A stretch of 64,000 nt of DNA from Siderastrea siderea (GCA_964030785.1 OZ034967.1:64676742-64740741); one strand, 5' to 3'. Positions 9,462 through 16,933 are shown, numbered from the stretch's first letter. A program made the numbers and translations. The notes: a model not told the origin generated them from the sequence alone.

Positions 9462-9613
9462 GGCACCTCTGATTGTTTCACAAATCTGGTTTTGGTTATT
9501 CCACATTCAGCACATGTGCAGAAAAACATTAATCGTCCGTTTTTCGCATATTTATATCCTGAAGGTTTAACACATTCAGTCTGTTTTCTTTGTTTCACGC
9601 AATACGTTTTCAT
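9452..9613 (-). CDS. DUF5679-like zinc-ribbon protein, first frame of a frameshift cassette
   Basis: This 53-aa frame starts with MKTYCVK and has cysteines at 5, 14, 32, 34 and 37, with a CAEC knuckle and a preceding KNGR motif. It resembles DUF5679-type zinc ribbons known at the N-terminus of Polinton proteins. Its ATG directly follows the protease stop codon (TAA-ATG with no gap), suggesting termination-reinitiation or a very short leader. The frame stops at 9452-9454 directly after a slippery heptamer, and the -1 frame encodes the PLA2 domain. Products expected: 53 aa (no slip), 269 aa (one slip), 586 aa (two slips). Confidence 0.82.
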   Translation of the reverse strand: MKTYCVKQRKQTECVKPSGYKYAKNGRLMFFCTCAECGITKTRFVKQSEVPGN

Positions 9614-10060
9614 TTATATTATGCCAGGATTTTTAAAATATTTTTCAATAAATTTTTCATTTTTCATGGTATCATGAATATCAAAGGGTTGTAAAATGTC
9701 GAAATATGTATTACCCTTATTCATTTCATTCAAAAAGTATAAACAAAAATATCCACAAGTGGTGGTACCCAAATTTTGAATCTGATCATTTTGATGAATC
9801 AAAGTGAGATTATTTTTCACTGCATGATTCACAATTTCTTGAAAAGGGGGTAACCCAAAACTATCGAAATAATTGATTACCCCATCCTTTACAAATGTTG
9901 CGACCCAATGACTTCCACTCATATATGACGGCTCAAGATTGTAAATGAAAAACGCCATTTTGTGGTTGTGTGGAACAGTTTGGTCCCTTGATAAAACACC
10001 ACCCATATCAATTGGAATTCTGAGATACTCACACCATTCCATTAAATCATAATTGCTCAT
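9614..10060 (-). CDS. Adenain-like cysteine protease (Polinton PRO, C5 family)
   Basis: This 148-aa protease probably matures the virion proteins. Counting from the ATG at 10060, the adenain/Ulp1-type residues are H51 (GSHW), D66 (YFDSFG), Q95 and C102 (TTTCGYF). The length fits the family. The frame stays open to beyond 10297, and codon use in 10061-10150 looks coding in this frame. The ATG has no AATAAA leader, unlike neighbouring genes. The protease may therefore be made as a C-terminal extension of the upstream core precursor through a frame change at the A17 run. Otherwise it could start at 10060, where the precursor stop overlaps it by 14 nt. The zinc-ribbon ATG abuts its stop. Confidence 0.93.
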   Translation of the reverse strand: MSNYDLMEWCEYLRIPIDMGGVLSRDQTVPHNHKMAFFIYNLEPSYMSGSHWVATFVKDGVINYFDSFGLPPFQEIVNHAVKNNLTLIHQNDQIQNLGTTTCGYFCLYFLNEMNKGNTYFDILQPFDIHDTMKNEKFIEKYFKNPGII

Positions 10061-10895
10061 TGGAACATGTTTTCGAAATTTCAAAGTAGGGTTCCCAACA
10101 GCGGAATCCCATTGAACGGACTGTTTTTTCCAAGGAGCAATCCCTCCCCCGATTTTTTTTTTTTTTTTTCTTCCCTTCACCCATTTTTTCCCATGTTCCA
10201 AAAAATGGGGGTATTGGTTGATATGCTCCCATTCTGGGGGCCGCTCCACCTGCAAGTGCGGGTGCTTTTCCAATTCTTGGAACTCCTTTTGAACCACCTG
10301 TCATTTTTTTAAAAGCTTCAAGAGCGAGTGGAACACCAATGGATGCCAGAAGTGTCCCTAGAAAACCACCAGTTTGTTTTTGTGTTGGTTTAATATGAAC
10401 ACCAGAACCAGTTTGCAAGGCATTTAAAACATCCTTTTTCTGTTTGTTGCTCAAAAGACTCTTATTTTCAATGAGTCGATTTATTTTAGCATATGGAACC
10501 ATAAAACCACCTGTCTGTGAACCTTTTCCAGATATCTTTTTGACAATTTGAGATGCCCCTTCGGAAGCCGCTCCCGCGAGAGCCGATAATCCCACTGTTT
10601 TTGCTAATGTTGGCCCAAATGTTCGAGCCAGTGACAAAATTGAAGTCAAAAGTGAACCACCCACTTGTTTTCTAATGTTGGTTTTGGCCAGTTTTATTTC
10701 CATTCCTTTTCTTGAATTACGATTTTTTTCCAACTTTTTTACAACATTTGAAGGAACAAGAAGAGTGTCATTTCCGGAAAGAGCATCATATTTTAATCTC
10801 AGCTTGATTGTTTCACGATTGTTGTAAGCTGAGGCGAGTTTCTTTTTTTGAAAATCAGAAAGCGAAACATTTATTTCATATAGTTGAGTAGACAT
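10047..10895 (-). CDS. Core/pX-like precursor with several adenain-type cleavage motifs
   Basis: This 282-aa protein begins with the family module shared by four neighbours (INVSLSDFQKKK, then SGNDTLLVP, then KGMEIKLAK). It adds a Gly-rich, amphipathic region (about 75-235) and a Lys run. The body matches adenain consensus (hydrophobic or N/Q-x-G-x|G or -x-G-G|x) at about seven places: QVGG(80), ISGK(124), QTGG(130), QTGS(164), QTGG(177), MTGG(201), LAGG(217). It is plausibly a virion core or membrane-active precursor processed by the adjacent protease. The last ~35 residues, after the A17 run, look non-coding in this frame; the coding signal moves to the protease frame. The true C-terminus is therefore uncertain. 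Confidence 0.85.
   Translation of the reverse strand: MSTQLYEINVSLSDFQKKKLASAYNNRETIKLRLKYDALSGNDTLLVPSNVVKKLEKNRNSRKGMEIKLAKTNIRKQVGGSLLTSILSLARTFGPTLAKTVGLSALAGAASEGASQIVKKISGKGSQTGGFMVPYAKINRLIENKSLLSNKQKKDVLNALQTGSGVHIKPTQKQTGGFLGTLLASIGVPLALEAFKKMTGGSKGVPRIGKAPALAGGAAPRMGAYQPIPPFFGTWEKMGEGKKKKKKNRGRDCSLEKTVRSMGFRCWEPYFEISKTCSNEQL
10153..10169. repeat. 17-base A/T homopolymer at the precursor-protease frame switch
   Basis: The minus strand has 17 consecutive A. Upstream, codon use fits the precursor frame; downstream, it fits the protease frame, which is +1 (or -2) away. With 16 A the two would be one continuous frame. With 15 or 18, a -1 slip would join them. The cause could be an assembly miscount, replication slippage, or programmed or transcriptional slippage. 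Confidence 0.85.
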
Positions 10896-10947
10896 TTTAT
10901 TTTATTAATTCAAAATAAAATAAAATAAAATAAATTCACAAATTTTC

Positions 10948-11496
10948 CTACATTCCTGAAGATGGAATATCTTCCATCAGTTTTGCTACATTCTTAAACA
11001 CAGAATATTCCGTTGAATTAGGTGAGGTATTTAACAATGAATAATCCAAAATAAAATCAAAACCAATACTATTATATTTGCGGGCATTTTCCAACCTTTC
11101 AACAACCGTTGGGGGAGTATAAAGTCGAAAATTTTTCAACCCTTCATCATTTATTGAAGGAACCAGTGAAAAACCATTATCAATCATTTCAGAAAAAGTA
11201 TATTTAGAAATTCCATCACGCACACATCCAATAAATGACTCAGGGAAAGTTTCTTTATCAGATACAAATTGATCATACATATCCCATTTAATTGACTTTT
11301 CAGGAACAAGAAGAGTATCATTTCCGTAAAGGGCATCATTTGTCAAATGCAGTTTGATTTTTCCTAAAAGGGGTTTTCCGAAAATGAAATCACATTTCGG
11401 CTGTTCGACTTCTCTACGAGAGGAAAAAGCAGCAAAAATGTCTTCTTTCTGATGCTTTGAAAGTTTAACATTTATTTTGTGTAGTTTTGTTTCCAT
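10948..11496 (-). CDS. Core-family paralogue, 182 aa, with long insert
   Basis: The N-terminal module (INVKLSKHQKED, then YGNDTLLVP) and the second module (LENARKYNSIGFDF) are those of the 282-aa precursor. Between them is an insert containing TFSEMIDNGFSLVPS and a TPPTVVERLENAR segment, also present in the 147-aa paralogue. It lacks the Gly-rich cleavable body. It ends 52 bp before the 282-aa gene. The function is not known; a structural or decoy role is a guess. Confidence 0.82.
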   Translation of the reverse strand: METKLHKINVKLSKHQKEDIFAAFSSRREVEQPKCDFIFGKPLLGKIKLHLTNDALYGNDTLLVPEKSIKWDMYDQFVSDKETFPESFIGCVRDGISKYTFSEMIDNGFSLVPSINDEGLKNFRLYTPPTVVERLENARKYNSIGFDFILDYSLLNTSPNSTEYSVFKNVAKLMEDIPSSGM

Positions 11497-11518
11497 TTAT
11501 CTTAGTAAATTTATTGTT

Positions 11519-11866
11519 TTAAGCAAATAGTTTTTTTATATTCTTTTCCACTGAATCTTTTATTGGTCCAGTCATCCCCTCATATGTCAAATCTACTAAC
11601 AATCCTCTACACTCGGAGCGGTTTTTTTCCAATTCGCCAACGATTGATGGGAAAGGTATGGAATATTCTTTTTCGAATTCCTCTTTTAAACTTTCAAATG
11701 TTATTTGAGGAACAAGAAGAGTGTCATTTCCTGTAAGATCTTTATTTTTTAACTTCAGTCGGATATTTTTACCCTTGATGAAAGCATTACGAATTTTTCG
11801 TTTTTGATACTTTGAAAGTGTTACATTTATTTCATGGAGATATGTTACAAGTGGTTCTGTTTCCAT
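11519..11866 (-). CDS. Core-family paralogue, 115 aa
   Basis: It carries the module INVTLSKYQKRK, an LRLKLKNK-like strand, TGNDTLLVP, and a second module around ELEKNRSECRGLLVDL. It then ends without the Gly-rich body. Its leader shares ATTTATTTCGTTTAA with the 147- and 94-aa paralogues, which points to tandem duplication including the control region. Gap to the next gene is 22 bp. Function unknown. Confidence 0.82.
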   Translation of the reverse strand: METEPLVTYLHEINVTLSKYQKRKIRNAFIKGKNIRLKLKNKDLTGNDTLLVPQITFESLKEEFEKEYSIPFPSIVGELEKNRSECRGLLVDLTYEGMTGPIKDSVEKNIKKLFA

Positions 11867-11898
11867 TTATTTAATTTAAACGAAATAAATTTATAAAT

Positions 11899-12183
11899 TT
11901 ATAAATTTTCACTGATATTCACTATATTTCTAAGAACTGAAATTTTATGTGAGAGAGGCAAGGTATCATATAATGAATATTTCAAATGAAATTCCATTTT
12001 ATTGGGGGCATTATTCAGTTTTTTGAATAACTTTGGAGGAACAATAAGAGTGTCACGTCCTCTGAGATTATCTTTTCTTGATAATCTCAGTCTTATATCT
12101 ATGAGATTCATGAAAGCACTATTAATTTTTTGTTTTTGATTATTTGAAAGTGTAACATTTATTTTAATCAGTTCTTCATCCAT
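11899..12183 (-). CDS. Core-family paralogue, 94 aa (shortest)
   Basis: Minimal version of the family: INVTLSNNQKQK, then RGRDTLIVPP (GNDTL changed to GRDTL), then a short MEFHLKYSLYDTL module. It starts only 9 bp after the 147-aa gene's stop with an AATAAATG-type start. It supports a modular unit of roughly 90 residues. Function unknown. Confidence 0.8.
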   Translation of the reverse strand: MDEELIKINVTLSNNQKQKINSAFMNLIDIRLRLSRKDNLRGRDTLIVPPKLFKKLNNAPNKMEFHLKYSLYDTLPLSHKISVLRNIVNISENL

Positions 12184-12192
12184 TTATTTTAT

Positions 12193-12636
12193 TCAACGAA
12201 ATAAATTAACCATATTTTCTGCAATGGAAAGTGCTGTTGAGTAATTTATTAAAGAATAATCCAAAGCAATGACCATTCCTTTATTATTTTCACGAGCTTT
12301 TTCCAAAATTTCGAGAACCTTTGGAGGAGCGAACAGTTGAAATTTTTCCGCACTTTTTGTAATATGTGGAGGAGCTGACAGTTGAAATTTTTCACCCCCT
12401 GATGGAATAATGAAATAACCATTATCATACATTTCGGAAAAAGTTTTTTTATCAAGAATACATCCTTCTTCACCCGTTTTGACCAATTTTTGAGGGATAA
12501 AAAGGGTATCATTTCCAGAAAGGGAATCATTTTCCAAAAACAATTGAATTGATGCTTGTTTGATTAAAGCATCATGAATTAGTCGTTTTTGACAATTCGA
12601 AAGTGTGATATTTATTTCGATTAGTTCTACTTTCAT
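12193..12636 (-). CDS. Core-family paralogue, 147 aa, with repeated insert
   Basis: Starts with INITLSNCQKRL and SGNDTLFIP. It then has an insert with TFSEMYDNGYFIIPS and two tandem versions of a short AEKFQLxAPP unit, followed by the second module LEKARENNKGMVIAL. The insert is homologous to that in the 182-aa paralogue. It is the first family gene after the capsid gene (43 bp gap). Function unknown. Confidence 0.82.
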   Translation of the reverse strand: MKVELIEINITLSNCQKRLIHDALIKQASIQLFLENDSLSGNDTLFIPQKLVKTGEEGCILDKKTFSEMYDNGYFIIPSGGEKFQLSAPPHITKSAEKFQLFAPPKVLEILEKARENNKGMVIALDYSLINYSTALSIAENMVNLFR

Positions 12637-12679
12637 TTATTTTATTTAAACGAAATAAAATAAATTCACATTTTTTGAA

Positions 12680-13969
12680 TCAAGCAATCATGAGCTCATT
12701 TCCAACCTTGTTGACAATAACCTCATTTTCGTAAAATACGATAGCATGAGCTTTCACATTGGCTGTTGGTGCTGCATTCAATCTGTAGTTTAAAACAAGT
12801 TGTTTCGGATCTCGAGTAGCAGTCTCTTTTTGGTAGGTTAAATTGAAATAAATAAGACCGTAAAGAGATGCGAAATTGTGTGGATTCAACTGCGTTCCTG
12901 TGTTGAAATTATTATTTCGAAAAGCATAAGACATTAGATCGTCGAAGATTACCACTTTTGAATCAGCATCATACTCTAATTCAGGATAAAAAGTATTTTT
13001 TCCATACTCCAAACGACACGACGCAAGAGAGCTATTGTTATCGGCTGCATTCAACTTGAAAGTATTAAAAATGTAAGGAGTTCTCTCAGATTCATCATTG
13101 TTTGGGGGACCAGTTCTTTGTAAATAAATAAATACGTGTTTAACATTGTCAATGGCTGGGCTTATTTGAAACATGTTTTGAATTGCTCTTGTTTCAGCAC
13201 TCTCATTATACAAATCTTTCATATACGTCCATTTGATTGGTTTTAGAAAATCTTTCACGAATTCACCATATTCAACATCTTTTGGAATCATTTTTGGAAC
13301 CCAAAGATAAAATCTCTTCACTACAACACGACCAGGGTCTGTGCCGTTTGCCATGTGAATCAATTCACCATCTTCATTTAAATCAATTTCGAACTCGAGC
13401 TGCATCGGAGGAAGCATCCTATCTTCCAATTCCTCAAAGAAACTATATCTGTTCAAAGGAATTATCTCATTTATGCTTTTGGCTCCACCCCCTCCATTAT
13501 TTTGGTTTGCTTGAGTTAAAATTCGCCTTGCTTCAAAACCCGAATTTGTATTTGCTGTTGAATCTTCTGTGTCAAGATACCAAAAACTTTTTTTCGCCAC
13601 TGACCTGCTGAAATCATTACTATACTCCAGCAAATTTTTAACATTTGTTGTTCTATGAACGTTGTCAGTAACATATACTACTTTACCAGCAGATTTGATA
13701 GTCATGCGTTTAATGAGGGAATGCGACCCATTAATTATTGAAATTCGATCGGCCGCCGCATAACCGGACCCATCAGCTTTCTTTTGAAGCTCTTTGACCA
13801 CTTCGAAATATCCATTGAAATAATCAAAAAAATTAGATCTGTCTGTTATTGTGAATTTATATCCTGTTTTTTTCTGAGTACCATTGTTTCCAGGTTGTTC
13901 AATTAAATTTTCAGGGGAGTATCTAACTTTTTCATATCTCTGCAGTTTATCACTTGTTCTGAAACTCAT
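12680..13969 (-). CDS. Polinton major capsid protein (double jelly-roll)
   Basis: This 429-aa protein has the length and motifs of Polinton hexon-like capsid proteins. A central PLNRYSFFEELEDRMLPPMQ block is followed by LEFEIDLNEDGEL. The C-terminus has the pattern LVLNYRLNAAPTANV with a charged tail. Trimers of such proteins form the icosahedral shell in related viruses. It sits between the 121-aa protein and the core-family genes, matching a morphogenesis cluster. No frame disruption. Identification rests on motif recall, not an alignment. Confidence 0.93.
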   Translation of the reverse strand: MSFRTSDKLQRYEKVRYSPENLIEQPGNNGTQKKTGYKFTITDRSNFFDYFNGYFEVVKELQKKADGSGYAAADRISIINGSHSLIKRMTIKSAGKVVYVTDNVHRTTNVKNLLEYSNDFSRSVAKKSFWYLDTEDSTANTNSGFEARRILTQANQNNGGGGAKSINEIIPLNRYSFFEELEDRMLPPMQLEFEIDLNEDGELIHMANGTDPGRVVVKRFYLWVPKMIPKDVEYGEFVKDFLKPIKWTYMKDLYNESAETRAIQNMFQISPAIDNVKHVFIYLQRTGPPNNDESERTPYIFNTFKLNAADNNSSLASCRLEYGKNTFYPELEYDADSKVVIFDDLMSYAFRNNNFNTGTQLNPHNFASLYGLIYFNLTYQKETATRDPKQLVLNYRLNAAPTANVKAHAIVFYENEVIVNKVGNELMIA

Positions 13970-13997
13970 CTTTTTTATTTATATGTTTAAAACTTTT

Positions 13998-14363
13998 TTA
14001 TTTTTTGTTTTTTTTTGTTTCATACCCCTCTCCAGAAATCATTCTATTCAACAAAACGTTGTAATCTTCTTGTTTTGGTTTGTTTGTTGCTTTCGGAACT
14101 TTTTTCCCCAAAGACTGAAGGTCTTTTATAAAAAGATGACCTGATTTTTCAGCAATTTTTTCAACAACTTTTTTACCAACTTTGTCACCAGCACTTTCTA
14201 TCCCCGATTTCAAAGCTTTTTTAGCAACAGGTTTTAAAACTTTATCCACAATCATTTTCATTGGTTTGAAAATATTATCCACAATTAAACCTGATCCCAT
14301 ATGTTTGTAAACAAATTTTCCAAGACTTGGATGATAAATTAGTTCGTAATTGTACGACCGCAT
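13998..14363 (-). CDS. Small basic virion-like protein, 121 aa
   Basis: A Lys-rich, partly amphipathic protein: a short N-terminus, a GSGLIVDNIFKPMK segment, then a helical Lys/Val region (about 35-85) and a basic tail. Near the C-terminus, ISGE|G fits the adenain type-1 cleavage consensus. Its position between the penton and major capsid genes and its composition suggest a minor core or cement protein similar in spirit to adenovirus pVI/pX. I do not recognise it by sequence. Confidence 0.72.
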   Translation of the reverse strand: MRSYNYELIYHPSLGKFVYKHMGSGLIVDNIFKPMKMIVDKVLKPVAKKALKSGIESAGDKVGKKVVEKIAEKSGHLFIKDLQSLGKKVPKATNKPKQEDYNVLLNRMISGEGYETKKNKK

Positions 14364-14371
14364 TTTTATAA

Positions 14372-15133
14372 TTATATTTTATTTTTTTTTTCTCTCAAAA
14401 TCAGAGAAAATGATGTATCAGCGTCGTTTAAATCAATAATTCGTCTTTTTCCATCAGTAATGTAAATCCGCAGAGTTTGTATCACGTACTTATTCACTGG
14501 ATAAAATTTAACTCTCAATGGCTCCTTGGTAAAAGCATAAGATGGTGTCAAATCATTTGTTCCAAAAGTGTAAATAATATCCGTTTCATGTTCATCAACA
14601 AGGCTTTCCGAAATGAGATCACAATGTATGTTCAAAATCTCTGTATCTTGACTGAGATTTGGTGTGTAGTCGCCATCACTTGAACTGGTTAAAATTCGTT
14701 TTTTAAAACCAATCAGATCGTTAAAATTCGATGTTGTCAGGTCCAGTTGGTAGTCTGTTGCAAGATTTACTACTGTTTTGAAAGTAGTGTTGTTGAATTG
14801 CAATGTAATTGGATACGTGGTCGAGCTTGAAGTTACTTTTTTTGTCTGTTGTTTGATAAAATCGTTGAAACTGGTATAATTCCATACACCCGGGGGAAAT
14901 ATTATATCTTTCCAAGTTTTTCCACCATCTGAAGAGTATTTTATTTTTCGGTTGTTCAAATCTGATGTGATATTGAACCATGTGAAAGCCATGGATAAAC
15001 GATCTAAACCGAGTTCGTATTGTTTGTTTTGATTAAGCATTATTGGTTGATTATATCTGATTGTGAAATCGCTGGGCTTATTTTTTTTTTGTTTCTTAAC
15101 GTTGTGAGAGGATAAAATTAATGTAGTATTCAT
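14372..15133 (-). CDS. Minor capsid protein (penton, single jelly-roll type)
   Basis: This 253-aa protein has the size and position of the Polinton penton protein. An N-terminal segment (SDFTIRYNQPIML, then QYELGLDRLSMAFTWFNI) matches the start of known Polinton minor capsid proteins. The remainder is beta-rich. It starts 5 bp after the 328-aa gene stop and ends 8 bp before the next gene. The role at icosahedral vertices is known for the family. Confidence 0.85.
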   Translation of the reverse strand: MNTTLILSSHNVKKQKKNKPSDFTIRYNQPIMLNQNKQYELGLDRLSMAFTWFNITSDLNNRKIKYSSDGGKTWKDIIFPPGVWNYTSFNDFIKQQTKKVTSSSTTYPITLQFNNTTFKTVVNLATDYQLDLTTSNFNDLIGFKKRILTSSSDGDYTPNLSQDTEILNIHCDLISESLVDEHETDIIYTFGTNDLTPSYAFTKEPLRVKFYPVNKYVIQTLRIYITDGKRRIIDLNDADTSFSLILREKKNKI

Positions 15134-15138
15134 TTATT

Positions 15139-16125
15139 TCACATCGAGAAAAAGTTTTCATAAATTTTATTGTATTTATCTTTGCTGATTATGTAATTTC
15201 TCAACAAAATATCGAGAATGGCAACACCTGTGTTTCTGAGCTCAATGCTATTGTTTCCGGCATCAATTGAACCAACTATCAACTCCAATTTTTTAACAGC
15301 TTCTAAAGGATTGATGAAAACTGCGACGGCTTTTCCACCTCGTTTTGTTTTCTTTCCTTTGAGACCGGAACCTTTGAAACTCTTTAACTTATTTTTGTTG
15401 AAATTGATATAATCGTTGAGAACTTTTTGAGCGTCGTCGATGACCTTTCTTCTGAACTGTGCTTCAGATGGGGTTATCAAACCTTTATTCAACTGCTTGG
15501 TAATTTGTGTTTTGTAACCTGGGAGTTGTTGTCTTTTTTTGACTGCATTTTCTATTTTCTTTGATAAGAAAGAATGTCTTATTTTTTCTGTCATATCTTC
15601 TCTTTTGAGTTGTGCTTCAATGTCATCATAGTTGGTCAATCCAAGTTCATCTAAAGTCTCATTTATTCTATCTTCTTCAAAAATCTCATAATCTGGAACT
15701 TCATCTTCTTCATATTCTGGGGGGTCTTCAAGTTGTTGCATATACTCAGGATTGACATATATTTTCTTTTCCCCAGTTTCCAAGTCTTTTAGAACATCAT
15801 CATAGGAGGGTGGTTTTGGAACAAGCTGTTTAGTATTTTCTGGTTCATGAAACAAATCTTCAAGATTGTAATCTGGTACTTCATCTTCAATATTGATACC
15901 ATAATCTGGAACCTCTACTTTTTTCCTTTGCAACCGTCTTTTAAAAGGTTGTGGTTGTGCCAAGTCTTTCAAACCGGATGTTATCGGTTTGAAAAGCTTC
16001 TCTGCTTCAACATCACTCATTGCATCAGTTATTTTCTTTCGTTCTATCGTTTCCCTGATATTATTAACATCTCGGCCCATTTTTGATATTTTTTCAGCCA
16101 TTTCTTTCCACTTGAGGAGACTCAT
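15139..16125 (-). CDS. Polinton conserved protein with PPxY and repeated VPDY motifs
   Basis: A 328-aa, largely hydrophilic protein. Residues 70-146 are acidic with three EVPDY/DEVPDY repeats (72-75, 83-86, 143-146) and two PPxY motifs, PPSY (105-108) and PPEY (135-138). PPxY binds WW domains of Nedd4-type ubiquitin ligases in several animal viruses, including adenovirus protein VI. A basic GSGLKGKKTKRGGK patch (252-265) precedes a conserved C-terminal domain (GSIDAGNNSIEL and on) that I recall from other Polintons. It is the first gene of the minus-strand cluster, transcribed from the divergent intergenic region. Role in virion assembly or entry is inferred. Confidence 0.8.
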   Translation of the reverse strand: MSLLKWKEMAEKISKMGRDVNNIRETIERKKITDAMSDVEAEKLFKPITSGLKDLAQPQPFKRRLQRKKVEVPDYGINIEDEVPDYNLEDLFHEPENTKQLVPKPPSYDDVLKDLETGEKKIYVNPEYMQQLEDPPEYEEDEVPDYEIFEEDRINETLDELGLTNYDDIEAQLKREDMTEKIRHSFLSKKIENAVKKRQQLPGYKTQITKQLNKGLITPSEAQFRRKVIDDAQKVLNDYINFNKNKLKSFKGSGLKGKKTKRGGKAVAVFINPLEAVKKLELIVGSIDAGNNSIELRNTGVAILDILLRNYIISKDKYNKIYENFFSM

Positions 16126-16277
16126 TTTATTTCATTAAAATAAAAAAATATTTTTTTTGTTTCAATTGAATACAAAAAAAGTTCGCATAGCGTGTTGCAT
16201 GGCGTGTTGCATAGCGTGTTGCATGGCGTGTTGCATGAAATTATTGAAAAAAAAAAATTCTGTTGAGAATTAATAAA
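16126..16277. promoter_or_regulatory. Divergent promoter region with 12-bp tandem repeat
   Basis: This 152-bp AT-rich region separates the leftward cluster from the rightward ATPase gene. It contains four and a half copies of GCATRGCGTGTT at 16185-16237, strictly alternating A and G at the fifth base. GC-rich repeats in an otherwise A/T stretch suggest a protein-binding array controlling both directions. Role inferred from position. Confidence 0.7.
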
Positions 16278-16922
16278 ATGAAAATACCAAACTGTGACGT
16301 TGAAGGTAATGAAGACAGTAATTTCACTCAGTTGTATCCTTTCATGCCTGATAGATGCTTCAGAATGTTGATCTGCGCTCCGAGTGGGAGTGGTAAAACC
16401 AATCTTTTGTTTTACATGATAAACAAACCCCTATTATTTTTTGATAAGATTTATCTATATGCTAAAAACTTACAGCAAAACAAGTATCAATATTTGTTGA
16501 AAAAATTTGAACCTCTTTCGAAAAAATATGGTTATAATATTATTGAAGGTAGCAACGGCGGGATAATTCCTTTAGATGACATGGATGATGGAAACCAAAA
16601 GTTAATCATTTTCGATGATTACTTGAACACTGGAGTGAAAAATGATCGTGAAATACAAAACTATTTCACAAACTCTCGAAATAAAAATTGCAGCTGTATC
16701 TATCTGTCTCAGTCTTTTTACAATACAAATAAAACCATCAGATTAAACTGTTCCCATTACTGCATTTTCGATTTAGAAAGCAAGAATGAAGAGAGAAGGG
16801 TATGCCAAGAATTGAACATCAACAAAGACGACTACCTCTCAGCAACAAAAGAACCATATACTTTTCTATATGTTGATAAGCCACGAAAATTTAAAGCAAA
16901 AAATTTTGATGAAAAAATCTGA
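16278..16922 (+). CDS. FtsK/HerA-type (A32-like) genome-packaging ATPase
   Basis: A 214-aa P-loop ATPase that would pump DNA into capsids. Walker A is APSGSGKTN (34-42); Walker B is LIIFDDYL with D113 and D114; a downstream LSQSFY sensor-like segment and NCSHYCIFD follow. The chosen ATG at 16278 is preceded by AATAAA; an upstream TTG at 16263 would add five residues and is unlikely. First gene of the rightward pair, 11 bp before the fibre gene. Confidence 0.93.
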   Translation: MKIPNCDVEGNEDSNFTQLYPFMPDRCFRMLICAPSGSGKTNLLFYMINKPLLFFDKIYLYAKNLQQNKYQYLLKKFEPLSKKYGYNIIEGSNGGIIPLDDMDDGNQKLIIFDDYLNTGVKNDREIQNYFTNSRNKNCSCIYLSQSFYNTNKTIRLNCSHYCIFDLESKNEERRVCQELNINKDDYLSATKEPYTFLYVDKPRKFKAKNFDEKI

Positions 16923-16933
16923 ATAGTTAATAA

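Noticed and set aside
8805..9506. PLA2 protein starting independently at the ATG at 9506
   Set aside because: The ATG lies within zinc-ribbon coding sequence and has no AATAAA-type leader; the -1 joint at 9455-9461 explains the structure better, though leaky internal initiation cannot be ruled out.
12249..12530. 93-codon minus-strand frame inside the 147-aa gene
   Set aside because: Out-of-frame shadow of the core-family paralogue; low-complexity Lys/Leu/Phe content.
16185..16237. CRISPR-like array
   Set aside because: The 12-bp units are contiguous without spacers, and the genome is eukaryotic.
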